Under the pieces are notes generated by a model that saw only the letters and a list, made by a program, of their open reading frames with translations, made no database searches and was not told the DNA's origin. Shown in pieces: positions 8,191-16,064 of a stretch of DNA of 27,975 nt. The stretch comes from REEB85 sp018971455 (GTDB taxonomy: Bacteria > Pseudomonadota > Alphaproteobacteria > Acetobacterales > Acetobacteraceae): NCBI GenBank assembly GCA_028871195.1, contig JAGWNT010000051.1, positions 1 through 27,975 on the forward strand. Reading direction: 5' to 3'. The first letter of the stretch is position 1; each line of letters begins with the position of its first letter. The position numbers and the translations under genes are program-made.

Positions 8191-10014
8191 GTGGCGGGCA
8201 TGTTCGACAGGCTGCGCGGAATGGTGGGGGCGTCGGGCGGGCAGATGGCGCGCGCCCAGCGGCTGATCGAGGCCGGGCGGCGCGCCGAGGCCTTCCCCCT
8301 GCTGGCCGCGGCGGCGCGCCATGGCCATGCGGGGGCGGAGTATCTGGTGGCGCGCGCCTATCTGGAGGGGGCCGGCGTGCCGCCGAGTGCGGTGGAGGCG
8401 GCGCGCTGGCTCGAGCGCGCGGCCGAGCGCGGCAATCTCGACGCGCAATGCATGCTCGGCGCGCTCTACATCCACGGCATTCCCGGCGTTGGCGAGGCCG
8501 CCGATCTCGGCGCCGGGCAGGCCGCCACCCTGTTCGTCGCCGCCGCTGCCCCGCAGCCGGACTATCAGCGCGCCATGCACTGGGCGCGCCGCGCGACCGA
8601 AGGCGGGTCGGCGGAGGGCCAGGCGCTGCTCGCCTATCTGCTCACCTCCGGGCCCGACGAGCTGCGTGACCTGCCGGCGGCGGAGGAGCTTTATCGCCGT
8701 TCGGCCGCCGCCGATTGCCCGCAGGGGGCACTCGGCTTCGCGCTCGCCCTGCTGCGCCGCGGGCGCACCCCGGAGGAGTTCGCCGAGGCCGCCACCCATC
8801 TGCGCCGCGCCGCCGCCGCCGGGCTTGCCACCGGGCAGTATCTGCTCGGCGCGGTGACCGAGCGCGGCCAGGGCGTCGCGGAGGATGTCGCCGCCGGGGT
8901 GGAGCTCTATCGCCTCGCGGCCGAGAAGGGGCTGCGCGCGGCGCAGGCGCGCTACGGCATGGCGCTGATGACCGGCCGCGGCGTTGCGCGCGATCGGCAG
9001 GAGGGCGAGTCCTGGCTGCGCCGCGCCGCCATCCAGGGCGATGCCGAGGCGGCGGCCAATGTCGGCGATCTCTATTCGCGCGGCGGCGAATTGCCGCCCA
9101 ACCATGCCGAGGCGGCGATGTGGTACCGCCGCGCCGCCGAGGCCGGCCACAGGGGCGCGGCGCGCGCCCTCGGGCTGATGGCGCTGACCGGTGCGGGCAT
9201 GCCGCGCGATCCGCAGGAGGCGGCGCGCTGGTTCCGCATTTCGGCCGAGGCCGGCGACACCCAGGCGCGGCTCGATCTGGCCAGCCTCGTGCTGAGCGGC
9301 GACGCGACGGCCGAGGATGCCGGCAGCACGCGCGCCTGGTTCGAGCAGCAGGCGGCGAGCGGGGATCTCGTCGGCGCCTATAATTACGGCATCTGCCTGG
9401 CCGAGGGCGTGGGCGTGGAGCGCGACGAGCAGCAGGCCGGGCTGTGGCTGCGCCGCGCCGCGGAGGGCGTCGTCAACGCGCAGTACTGGTATGGGCGGAT
9501 GCTGATCGACGGGCGCGGCATGCCGGCCAACCCCGAGGAGGGGCGGGCCTGGATCACCCGCGCCGCCGAGGCCGGGATGCTCGAGGCGCAGGTCGCGCTG
9601 GGCGAGCTGCTGATCCACGGCAGCGGCGGGCCGCGCGATCACCCGGCGGCGCTGGCCTTCTTCGAGCGCGCCGCCACGCATGGCCATGTCGGCGCCATGT
9701 TCGCCCTCGCCGCCATGCATGGCGGCGGCCATGACGTGCCGTGGAACCGCCCGCAGGCGCAGCGCTGGTTCCGCGCCGCCGCTGAGCGTGGCCACGCGCT
9801 GGCGCAGATGATGCTCGGCCGCTACCTCGCCCGTGGCCTCGGCGGCGACCGCGATCCGGCCGAGGCCCGGCTGTGGCTGCTGCGCGCGCGGGCGCAGGGG
9901 GTGGTGGAGGTCGAGCCCGACCTCGCCGCCCTGCCGCCGCCGGCCGACCCGGACGGCGCGCCGGGCAAGACATCCGACGGTGAGCGGACCGTCGATCGCG
10001 CCGCGGCCGGCTGA
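8191..10014 (+). CDS. Sel1-repeat protein (14 repeats)
   Basis: A 607-residue protein built almost entirely of about 14 Sel1-like repeats of 35-36 residues. They follow the pattern A..LG..Y..G.GV..D...A..W...AA..G; clear copies include LATGQYLLGAVTERGQG and LRAAQARYGMALMTGRG. Copy two carries an insertion (GVGEAADLGAGQAATLF). Sel1 arrays form alpha-solenoids used as protein-protein scaffolds. No secretion signal or membrane helix is visible, so a cytoplasmic location is likely. The start is GTG 8191, or ATG 8200 in the same frame. The gene lies 60 bases after the adaptor gene and its 3' end overlaps the next gene by 35 bases if that starts at GTG 9980. In this setting it may hold exporter and glycosyltransferases together, which is inference. 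Confidence 0.88.
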   Translation: MAGMFDRLRGMVGASGGQMARAQRLIEAGRRAEAFPLLAAAARHGHAGAEYLVARAYLEGAGVPPSAVEAARWLERAAERGNLDAQCMLGALYIHGIPGVGEAADLGAGQAATLFVAAAAPQPDYQRAMHWARRATEGGSAEGQALLAYLLTSGPDELRDLPAAEELYRRSAAADCPQGALGFALALLRRGRTPEEFAEAATHLRRAAAAGLATGQYLLGAVTERGQGVAEDVAAGVELYRLAAEKGLRAAQARYGMALMTGRGVARDRQEGESWLRRAAIQGDAEAAANVGDLYSRGGELPPNHAEAAMWYRRAAEAGHRGAARALGLMALTGAGMPRDPQEAARWFRISAEAGDTQARLDLASLVLSGDATAEDAGSTRAWFEQQAASGDLVGAYNYGICLAEGVGVERDEQQAGLWLRRAAEGVVNAQYWYGRMLIDGRGMPANPEEGRAWITRAAEAGMLEAQVALGELLIHGSGGPRDHPAALAFFERAATHGHVGAMFALAAMHGGGHDVPWNRPQAQRWFRAAAERGHALAQMMLGRYLARGLGGDRDPAEARLWLLRARAQGVVEVEPDLAALPPPADPDGAPGKTSDGERTVDRAAAG

Positions 10015-13000
10015 GACGCTGGTGCCACCACCCGACGCGGCGCCGGCCCAGACCCAGCAGGAATGGCTCCGCGCCCAGGCCAACGAGGCCTGGCGCGCCG
10101 CCGAGGCGGCGAGCGCCGGCGGCGACGGCCGGGCGGCGCGGCGCTGGCTGGAGCGGGCGCACCGCATCGCCCCGCACGACGCGGTGCTGGCCCTGGCGCT
10201 GGCCGGGGCCTGGCTGCGCGACGGCGCCCTTCAGGATGCGGCGAGCCTGCTCGAGGACGTGCTGGAGCGCCATGAATCGCGCGAGACCTGGCTCGCCCTG
10301 GCCGCCGCCCGCCATGCGCGCGGCGACGTCGCGGCATCGGGCGCGCTGCGCCACGCGCTGGCGCATTTCGTGCTGCCCGCCGGGGCGGCGGTTGCCGGGC
10401 TGGCCGACGCCATCACGGCGCGGGCCGGGCTTGCCGGCTGGTGCGGGCTGGACGGCGACGGGCGGATCGTCGCCCAGGCCAAGGGCCGGGTGGCGATCCG
10501 TTGCGACGGGCGGACGCTGCGGCCGCGGGCGCATGTGCCCTGGCCGGCCGCGCGCGTCGAGGTCACGCTGGCCGGCGCCCATCTGCTCGGCAGCCCGCTC
10601 GACATCCGCGCCCTGCGCCGCGTCGAGGGGGTGGTGGATTGCGAGGCGGGCGGGCTGGCCGGATGGGCGTGGCACCCGGCCGATCCCGACCGCGACCCGG
10701 TGCTGCGCATCGCCGGCCCCGGCGGCGGGTTCAACGTGGTGGCGCATGACCAGTCGGTGACCGCCACCGCCCCGCTGGCGCGGCCGCGCGGCTTTCGCGT
10801 GCCCGCCGCGGCGCTGGCCGCGCTCGACGGGGTGCTGGACGTGCGCGGCCAGGACGGGCAGCCCTTGCTCGGCAGTCCGCTCGATCCGCGGGCCGAGCGG
10901 CGCAGCGCGGCGGCGGCGGCGCGGCGGGTGGCGCAGCGCTTTCCGGCGCTTGGCCCGCCCGTCGAGGCGGCAGCCGATGATCCGGCCCTGCCGGCCATCC
11001 CGCTGGCCGCGGGCTGGCCGCCGGGCGAGGTCCAGGGCCAGGGCCAGGGCCAGGACCAGGGCCGGGGCCACGACCAAGGCCGGGCGGGGGCGCGGCCGGC
11101 GCCGCACCGGCGCCTGGCGGTGGTGATCCCGGTGCATCGCGGCCTGGAGGTGACGCGCGACTGCCTGGAGGCGGTGCTGGCGACGGTGCCGCGGGGCTGC
11201 CGGGTCATCGTCGTCGATGACGCGACGCCCGAGCCGGCGCTGGCGGCGCTGCTGGACGGGCTGGCGCGGCGGCGGCGCATCCGCCTGCTGCGCAACGTCG
11301 CCAATCGCGGCTTTCCGGCCAGCGCCAATGCCGGGCTGCGAGCCGCCGCCACCTTGCGCGGCCGGCCGGACGTGGTGCTGCTGAACAGCGATACGCGCGT
11401 CACCGCCGGCTGGATCGAGGGGCTGCGTGCGGTGGTGCAGGGCGGGCCCGATATCGGCACCGCGACGCCGCTCTCCAACGACGCCACCATCATGAGCTAT
11501 CCGGCGAGTGCCACCGCCCAGCCGGCGCCGGACGCACCGGCGCAGGCGGCGCTGGCGCGGCTGGTGGCGGCGGCCGCCGGCGGGGCGGTGATCGACCTTC
11601 CGACGGCGGTCGGCTTCTGCATGTATATCCGCCGCGAATGCCTGCTCGAGGTCGGGCTGTTCCGCGAGGATGTCTTCGCCCAGGGCTATGGCGAGGAGAA
11701 TGATTTCTGCCTGCGCGCGCGCCATCTCGGCTGGCGCCATGTCGGCGTGCCGGGCATCTATGTCGCCCATGCCGGGGCGCAATCCTTCGGGCCCGCGCGC
11801 GCCCATCTGGTCGCCCGCAATCTCGCCGTGCTGGAGCGGCTGCATCCCGGCTACGCGGCGCTGATCGCCGCGTTCGAGGCGGCCGATCCGCTGGCCGCGA
11901 TCCGCCGCCGGCTCGATTTCGCGCGCTGGCGGACGGGCCGGCGGCGCGCCGGCGCGGTGATCCTGGTGACCCATGACAGCGGCGGCGGCGTGGAGCGAGT
12001 GGTGCAGGCGCGCTGTGCTACGCTGCGCGCGGCGGGCCGGCGGGCGATCCTGCTGCGGCCGGTCAAAGCGCGCGAGGGGGCGGCGACCTACCGGGAGGGC
12101 CTGTGCGCGGTGGCGGAAGCCGGGGGGCCCGACTACCCCGACCTGCGCTTCGCCATCCCCGACGAGATCCCGGCGATGCTGCGCCTGCTGCGCGGCGAGC
12201 GGGCGACGCATATGGAAGTGCATCACCTGCTCGGCCATCACCACGGGCTGCTCGATCTGGCGGCGCGGCTGGACATTCCCGTCGAGCAGCACGTGCACGA
12301 CTATGCCCTGCTCTGCCCGCGCATCGCCCTGGTCGGCCGCGACGGGCGTTATTGCGGCGAGCCGGAGGAGGTGGCGGCCTGCGAGGCGTGCATCGCCGAT
12401 GCCGGGCGCAAGACCGAGGAGGAGATCGGCGTTGCGGCCCTGCGGGCGCGCAGCGCGGCCGACCTCGCCGCCGCCCGCCGCGTCGTCGTCCCCTCGGGCG
12501 ATGCCGCCGCCCGCCTCGGCCGCTACTTCCCCGGCCTGCGCCCCGATATCGCGCCGCTGGAGGCCGAGGCGGCGCCGCCGGCGCGCATGGCGGTGCCGAT
12601 CCCGGGGGCGCGGCGGCTGGTCTGCGTGATCGGGGCGATCGGCCCCGAGAAGGGTTATGACGTGCTGCTCGCCTGCGCCCGCGACGCCGCCGCCCGCGAC
12701 CTGCCGCTTGGCTTCACGCTGGTCGGCCACACGCCGGACGATGCCAGGCTGCTGGCCACCGGGCGGGTGTTCGTCACCGGCCCGTATCGCGAGGCCGAGG
12801 CGGTGCGGCTGATCGCTGCCCAGCAGGCGCAGCTCGCCTTCCTGCCCTCGATCTGGCCGGAGACCTGGTGCTTCACCCTGGGCCTGGCCTGGCGGGCGGG
12901 GCTGGCGGTGGCCGCCTTCGACCTCGGCGCGCCGGCCGAGCGCATCCGCGCCCGCGGCGGCGGCTGGCTGCTGCCGCTCGGCCTGCCGCCGGCCTCGATC

Positions 13001-13024
13001 AACGCCGCCCTGCTTGCGGTATGA
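9980..13024 (+). CDS. Double-domain glycosyltransferase (GT2 plus GT4) with TPR-like N-terminus
   Basis: A protein of about 1014 residues. Residues 20-130 are Ala-rich helical pairs resembling tetratricopeptides, and 140-330 are predicted beta-rich and unassigned. A low-complexity Gln-Gly linker sits near 350-368. From about 378 a GT-A domain begins (VVIPVHRG, VIVVDDAT) with nucleotide-sugar motif NSDT (Asp471) and GYGEENDFCLR (Glu572, Glu573, Asp575), typical of rhamnosyl or galactosyl GT2 enzymes. From about 680 a GT-B unit of the GT4 type follows (VTHDSGGGVERVV; VIGAIGPEKGYDVLL near 882; then SIWPETWCFTLGLAWRAG). Two transferases in one chain suggest consecutive sugar additions to one acceptor. 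The start is uncertain: GTG 9980 overlaps the Sel1 gene, GTG 10022 does not, and neither has a clear ribosome site. Confidence 0.85.
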   Translation: MSGPSIAPRPAETLVPPPDAAPAQTQQEWLRAQANEAWRAAEAASAGGDGRAARRWLERAHRIAPHDAVLALALAGAWLRDGALQDAASLLEDVLERHESRETWLALAAARHARGDVAASGALRHALAHFVLPAGAAVAGLADAITARAGLAGWCGLDGDGRIVAQAKGRVAIRCDGRTLRPRAHVPWPAARVEVTLAGAHLLGSPLDIRALRRVEGVVDCEAGGLAGWAWHPADPDRDPVLRIAGPGGGFNVVAHDQSVTATAPLARPRGFRVPAAALAALDGVLDVRGQDGQPLLGSPLDPRAERRSAAAAARRVAQRFPALGPPVEAAADDPALPAIPLAAGWPPGEVQGQGQGQDQGRGHDQGRAGARPAPHRRLAVVIPVHRGLEVTRDCLEAVLATVPRGCRVIVVDDATPEPALAALLDGLARRRRIRLLRNVANRGFPASANAGLRAAATLRGRPDVVLLNSDTRVTAGWIEGLRAVVQGGPDIGTATPLSNDATIMSYPASATAQPAPDAPAQAALARLVAAAAGGAVIDLPTAVGFCMYIRRECLLEVGLFREDVFAQGYGEENDFCLRARHLGWRHVGVPGIYVAHAGAQSFGPARAHLVARNLAVLERLHPGYAALIAAFEAADPLAAIRRRLDFARWRTGRRRAGAVILVTHDSGGGVERVVQARCATLRAAGRRAILLRPVKAREGAATYREGLCAVAEAGGPDYPDLRFAIPDEIPAMLRLLRGERATHMEVHHLLGHHHGLLDLAARLDIPVEQHVHDYALLCPRIALVGRDGRYCGEPEEVAACEACIADAGRKTEEEIGVAALRARSAADLAAARRVVVPSGDAAARLGRYFPGLRPDIAPLEAEAAPPARMAVPIPGARRLVCVIGAIGPEKGYDVLLACARDAAARDLPLGFTLVGHTPDDARLLATGRVFVTGPYREAEAVRLIAAQQAQLAFLPSIWPETWCFTLGLAWRAGLAVAAFDLGAPAERIRARGGGWLLPLGLPPASINAALLAV
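11032..11085 (+). repeat. In-frame GGCCAG-type hexanucleotide tract
   Basis: Imperfect tandem copies of CAGGGC lie inside the double glycosyltransferase gene and encode the linker GQGQGQDQGRGHDQG between the beta-rich segment and the GT2 domain. The first copies are identical and later ones diverge (CAGGAC, CGGGGC). The unit is six bases, so copy-number changes would alter linker length without a frameshift. Confidence 0.75.
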
Positions 13025-13041
13025 CTCCGGCCGGGCGATGA

Positions 13042-14067
13042 ATGCCCATCCACACCCGAGCCGATCCAGCCCAGAGCGAGAGCCGCATGTCCGAAACCGT
13101 GAGTGAGCGCCCAGCCGGGAGCCGCGTGAACGAACTGCGCGCCTCGGCCAACCTGATGACGCTGGAGGCCGGGCTGTTCTGCATCGTGCTGGCGCCCTCG
13201 CCGGCGGCCAATGCGGCGTCCGGGCTGCCGGGCGTGCGCGTCTCGCTGCCGCCCTCGCCGGTCGGCCGGCCGGAGGGCGTGACCATCCGGAGCTTTCGTG
13301 ACGATGGCTGGCTGAGCGGCTTCGGCGATGCCGCCCTGGTGCGGGTGGTGGGCGGCCCGGCGCAGGTGCTGGTGACCGTCTATCAGGCGCCGGAGGCGGC
13401 CGAGGGCGCGCCCAGCCTGCAGGTGCTGCGGCTGATCGAGACCCCCGGCGCAGCACCGCCCGCGGCCACGGCCGGCGGGCGCATGCCGGAGCTCGCGGCC
13501 ACCGGGGCGGGGCCGCAGCTGGTGGACATGGTGGCGCATATCCAGGGGCGCGGCGATGTCGGCGCGATGCTGGGCGAGCGGCTGGGCGAGCCCGGCAGCC
13601 GGCGCTGGATCGAGGGCTTCGCGGTGGCGCCGGTAAAGGGCGTGGCGCCGGGCGACATCGAATACCAGGCGGTGCTGGGGCGCGACTGGCTGTCGCCCTG
13701 GGTCGAGGGCGGGCAGTTCTGCGGCAGCCGGGGCATGGCGCTGCCGGTGCTCGGGTTCCGGCTGCGCCTGCGCGGTGCGGCGGCGGAGGCGTTCACCTGC
13801 ACCTATTCCGCCAGCTTCCTCGATGGCAGCGAGGCCGGTCCGGTCGCCGCCGGCGAAGCGTGCGAGGCGGCGAGCCTCGCGCCGATGGAATCCTTCCTCA
13901 TCGCATTGCACCCGCGCGTCCCCGCCGGGAATACCAAGGCGGGGAGCGGCAAGTCGGGCGGTGGCAAGTCGGGCGGCGCCAAGGCAGGTGAGCCCAAGAC
14001 TGGTGACTCCAAGGCTGGCGATCCGAAGGCTGGCGGCCCCAGGGCCGGCGGCCGCCGGCGCGGGTGA
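13042..14067 (+). CDS. Hypothetical protein with clostridial hydrophobic-W-like repeats and a Lys/Gly tail
   Basis: A 341-residue protein with no obvious enzyme motif. Residues about 205-245 (IEYQAVLGRDWLSPWV then EGGQFCGSRGMALPVLGFRLRL) follow the pattern of ChW repeats: Y.a.v...W..WV..G...G..G..L....f.i.L. A second weaker copy spans about 250-290 (FTCTYSASFLDGSEAGPV), and a possible third lies near residues 78-115. The C-terminal 40 residues are five-residue repeats around K-[AST]-G-[DEG]-[PSG], strongly basic. No signal peptide is visible, although a type I substrate would not need one. An alternative start is ATG 13087 (MSETVSERPAG). It sits 17 bases after the double glycosyltransferase gene and 37 before the next glycosyltransferase. 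ChW homology is my reading of the pattern, untested by profile search. Confidence 0.7.
   Translation: MPIHTRADPAQSESRMSETVSERPAGSRVNELRASANLMTLEAGLFCIVLAPSPAANAASGLPGVRVSLPPSPVGRPEGVTIRSFRDDGWLSGFGDAALVRVVGGPAQVLVTVYQAPEAAEGAPSLQVLRLIETPGAAPPAATAGGRMPELAATGAGPQLVDMVAHIQGRGDVGAMLGERLGEPGSRRWIEGFAVAPVKGVAPGDIEYQAVLGRDWLSPWVEGGQFCGSRGMALPVLGFRLRLRGAAAEAFTCTYSASFLDGSEAGPVAAGEACEAASLAPMESFLIALHPRVPAGNTKAGSGKSGGGKSGGAKAGEPKTGDSKAGDPKAGGPRAGGRRRG
13940..14064 (+). repeat. Degenerate 15-bp repeats encoding a K-A-G-x-x tail
   Basis: The 3' end of the ChW-like gene consists of degenerate 15-base units encoding pentapeptides such as AKAGE, PKTGD, SKAGD, PKAGG and PRAGG, preceded by two nearly identical units for GKSGG. 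The repeat is in frame and ends in GRRRG before the stop. It is a basic low-complexity tail, which could bind an anionic polymer or simply reflect repeat expansion. Confidence 0.75.
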
Positions 14068-14104
14068 GCGCGCGGGTGAAGGCGCCAGGCGCGGGCGGCG
14101 GGCG

Positions 14105-15361
14105 GTGAAATTCCTTTTCGTCCACCAGAACTTCCCGGGCCAGTACCTGCACATCGTCATGCACCTGCTACGCCGCGGCGGGCACGAGATCGTTTTCATT
14201 TCCGAGCCCAACAACAACGCGATCGCCGGCGTGCGGCGGGTGAACTACCAGCTGGCGCGCACCAGCCAGGATGGCGTGCATCCGCATATCCGCGATTTCG
14301 ATCTCGCCGCGCGGCGCGCCGAGATCGTCTACGGGCTGGCGGTCAATCTGCGCAGCCTCGGCTTCACGCCGGACGTCATCATCGGCCACCATGGCTGGGG
14401 CGAGATGCTGGGCCTGCCCGATGTCTGGCCGGGCGTGCCGATGCTCGGCTATTTCGAGTTCTTCTACTCGCCCTACGGGCAGGACACCGCCTACGACCCG
14501 GAGTTCCCGATCGGGCCGGAGCAGTTCCTGCGCATCCGCGCGATGAACGGCGTGAACCTGCTGGCGCTGGCGCTCGACCAGCACGGGCAGACGCCGACGC
14601 GCTGGCAGCTCTCGCGCTACCCCGACTGGGCGCAGCGCCGGATCCGCCTGGTGCCGGAGGGGGCGCGGCTCGATCTGTGCCGGCCCAATGCCGCGGTGCG
14701 CGCGGCGCCGCTCGCCATCGGCGATTTCGTCGTCGCGCCGGGCGAGAAGCTGGTGACCTACGTGGCGCGCAACCTCGAGCCCTATCGGGGGTTCCACGTC
14801 GTCATGCGCGCCCTGCCGGCGCTGCTGCGGGCGCGCCCGGACGTGAAGGTGGTGATGGTCGGCGGCGACGATGTCAGCTACGGCGCGCGCCTGCCGCAGG
14901 GCAACTGGCGCGAGCGGCTGACCGGCGAACTGGCCGGCCAGTACGACATGTCCCGCGTGCTGATGCCGGGCCAGGTTCCCTACGACACCTATCTGGCCCT
15001 GCTGCAACGCTCGGATGCGCATGTCTATCTGACCTACCCGTTCGTGCCCTCATGGTCGCTGCGCGAGGCGCTGGCCTGCGGGTGCGCGGTGATCGGGGCG
15101 GATGTCGAGCCGGTGCGGGAGTTCCTGACCGAGGGCAGGACCGGGCTGTTGACGCCGGGGCTGGATTCCGCGGCGCTGGCCAGGCGGATTCTCGACCTGT
15201 TGGAGAACCCCCGGCTCGACCGGCGCATCCGCCAGGGCGCGCGCCGCCATGCCGAGGCGACGCTGGACATGGAGGGGCATCTGGCGGCCTACGAAGCGCT
15301 GATCGGCGAAATCACCGGGCAGGCGCCGCGCGGGACGCGCGCCCGAGCGGCCAAAGGCTGA
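14105..15361 (+). CDS. Glycosyltransferase family 4 protein
   Basis: A 418-residue GT-B fold transferase. It opens with KFLFVHQNFPGQYLHIVMHL and GHEIVFISEPN, characteristic of a GT4 branch found in capsule and O-antigen clusters. Mid-protein it has VIIGHHGWGEMLGLPDVWPG. The nucleotide-sugar half begins near LVTYVARNLEPYRGFHVVMR, and the phosphate-binding helix is PSWSLREALACGCAVIGADV. The first Glu of the classical EX7E motif is replaced by Ser-Trp-Ser around the conserved Glu of REAL, which this branch tolerates. The start is GTG 14105, where the conserved KFLFVHQ begins; the frame stays open upstream across the previous gene. It is the last gene of the exporter/glycosyltransferase run and converges on ppa with a 35-base gap. 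Confidence 0.9.
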   Translation: MKFLFVHQNFPGQYLHIVMHLLRRGGHEIVFISEPNNNAIAGVRRVNYQLARTSQDGVHPHIRDFDLAARRAEIVYGLAVNLRSLGFTPDVIIGHHGWGEMLGLPDVWPGVPMLGYFEFFYSPYGQDTAYDPEFPIGPEQFLRIRAMNGVNLLALALDQHGQTPTRWQLSRYPDWAQRRIRLVPEGARLDLCRPNAAVRAAPLAIGDFVVAPGEKLVTYVARNLEPYRGFHVVMRALPALLRARPDVKVVMVGGDDVSYGARLPQGNWRERLTGELAGQYDMSRVLMPGQVPYDTYLALLQRSDAHVYLTYPFVPSWSLREALACGCAVIGADVEPVREFLTEGRTGLLTPGLDSAALARRILDLLENPRLDRRIRQGARRHAEATLDMEGHLAAYEALIGEITGQAPRGTRARAAKG

Positions 15362-15396
15362 TGATTAACGCAGGGTGATGGCCACCGGCCGCGGTG

Positions 15397-15933
15397 CTAG
15401 CGCTCGGCGGCCTTGTCGCGGGCGATGGCCGCGGCGATCATGGCGCGCGCCTCGGCGGCATCCCCCCAGCCCAGCACCTTCACCCATTTGCCGGGTTCGA
15501 GATCCTTGTAGTGCTCGAAGAAATGGCGGATCTGCTCGAGCGTGATCTGCGGCAGATCGGTGTAGTTGCCCACGTGCAGGTAGCGCTTGGTCAGCTTCGG
15601 CGAGGGCACGGCGATGATCTTCTCGTCGCCGCCGCCATCATCCTCCATCTTGAGCACGCCGACCGGGCAGACATTGATCACCGCGCCGGGAAAGATCGGG
15701 CGGGTATTGGCCACCAGCACGTCGATCGGGTCGCCATCATCCGACAGGGTGTGGGGCACGAAGCCGTAATTGCCCGGGTAGCGCATGGGCGTGTGCAGGA
15801 AGCGATCGACGAAGAGCGTGCCGGCTTCCTTGTTCATTTCGTATTTGATCGGCTCGCCGCCGATCGGCACCTCGATGATGACGTTCACGTCGTTCGGGGC
15901 ATCATTGCCGATCGGGATGGCGTCCAGACGCAT
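15397..15933 (-). CDS. ppa: Inorganic pyrophosphatase, soluble family I
   Basis: Hydrolyses cytoplasmic pyrophosphate to two phosphates, pulling biosynthetic reactions forward. It is a 178-residue protein of standard length for a hexameric bacterial family I enzyme. The substrate and metal motifs are in order: EVPIGGEPIKYEMNKE, RFLHTPMRYPGNYGFVP, the signature DDGDPIDVL with its three metal-binding Asp residues, then PVGVLKMEDDGGGDEKIIAV and FFEHYKDLEPGKWVKV. All catalytic residues expected of the family are present. It lies downstream of hppA in the same direction, 131 bases apart, with a strong hairpin in between. No good ribosome-binding site precedes the ATG, but conservation starts there. 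Confidence 0.97.
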   Translation of the reverse strand: MRLDAIPIGNDAPNDVNVIIEVPIGGEPIKYEMNKEAGTLFVDRFLHTPMRYPGNYGFVPHTLSDDGDPIDVLVANTRPIFPGAVINVCPVGVLKMEDDGGGDEKIIAVPSPKLTKRYLHVGNYTDLPQITLEQIRHFFEHYKDLEPGKWVKVLGWGDAAEARAMIAAAIARDKAAER

Positions 15934-16009
15934 GAGGAAATTCCAGCCTGGTGGTTCGGCTCCGGCGGGCGGAGCCCTCGGGTTCCATCCGCTCCCCTCG
16001 CCCTCATGG

Positions 16010-16044
16010 CCCGATCCCGCCGCCGGGAAGGCGGCGGGATCGGG
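16010..16044 (-). terminator. Perfect 15-bp hairpin between hppA and ppa
   Basis: CCCGATCCCGCCGCC at 16010-16024 pairs perfectly with 16030-16044 across a 5-base loop, 20 bases past the hppA stop codon. It has the stability and position of an intrinsic terminator, but no T-run follows on either strand. It may therefore be a partial terminator or a 3' RNA stabiliser that sets hppA and ppa levels apart. Confidence 0.5.
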
Positions 16045-16064
16045 TCACATGACGGCGAAAGGTT

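Noticed and set aside
6445..10167. Open frame of 1240 codons on the minus strand
   Set aside because: Antisense to the HlyD-type and Sel1 genes, with low-complexity composition and no motif. The sense genes have clear family features.
9554..13456. Open frame of 1300 codons on the minus strand
   Set aside because: It lies antisense to the Sel1, double-glycosyltransferase and ChW-like genes. Its translation is Arg/Gly/Ala/Pro-rich with no domain, as expected when stop codons are rare in very GC-rich DNA.
13940..14064. Considered as a CRISPR-like array
   Set aside because: The repeats are degenerate 15-base coding units without spacers, inside an open frame.
13775..14104. Upstream extension of the final GT4 glycosyltransferase
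   Set aside because: It runs out of frame across the end of the ChW-like gene, and the family's N-terminus (KFLFVHQNFPGQY) starts at 14105.
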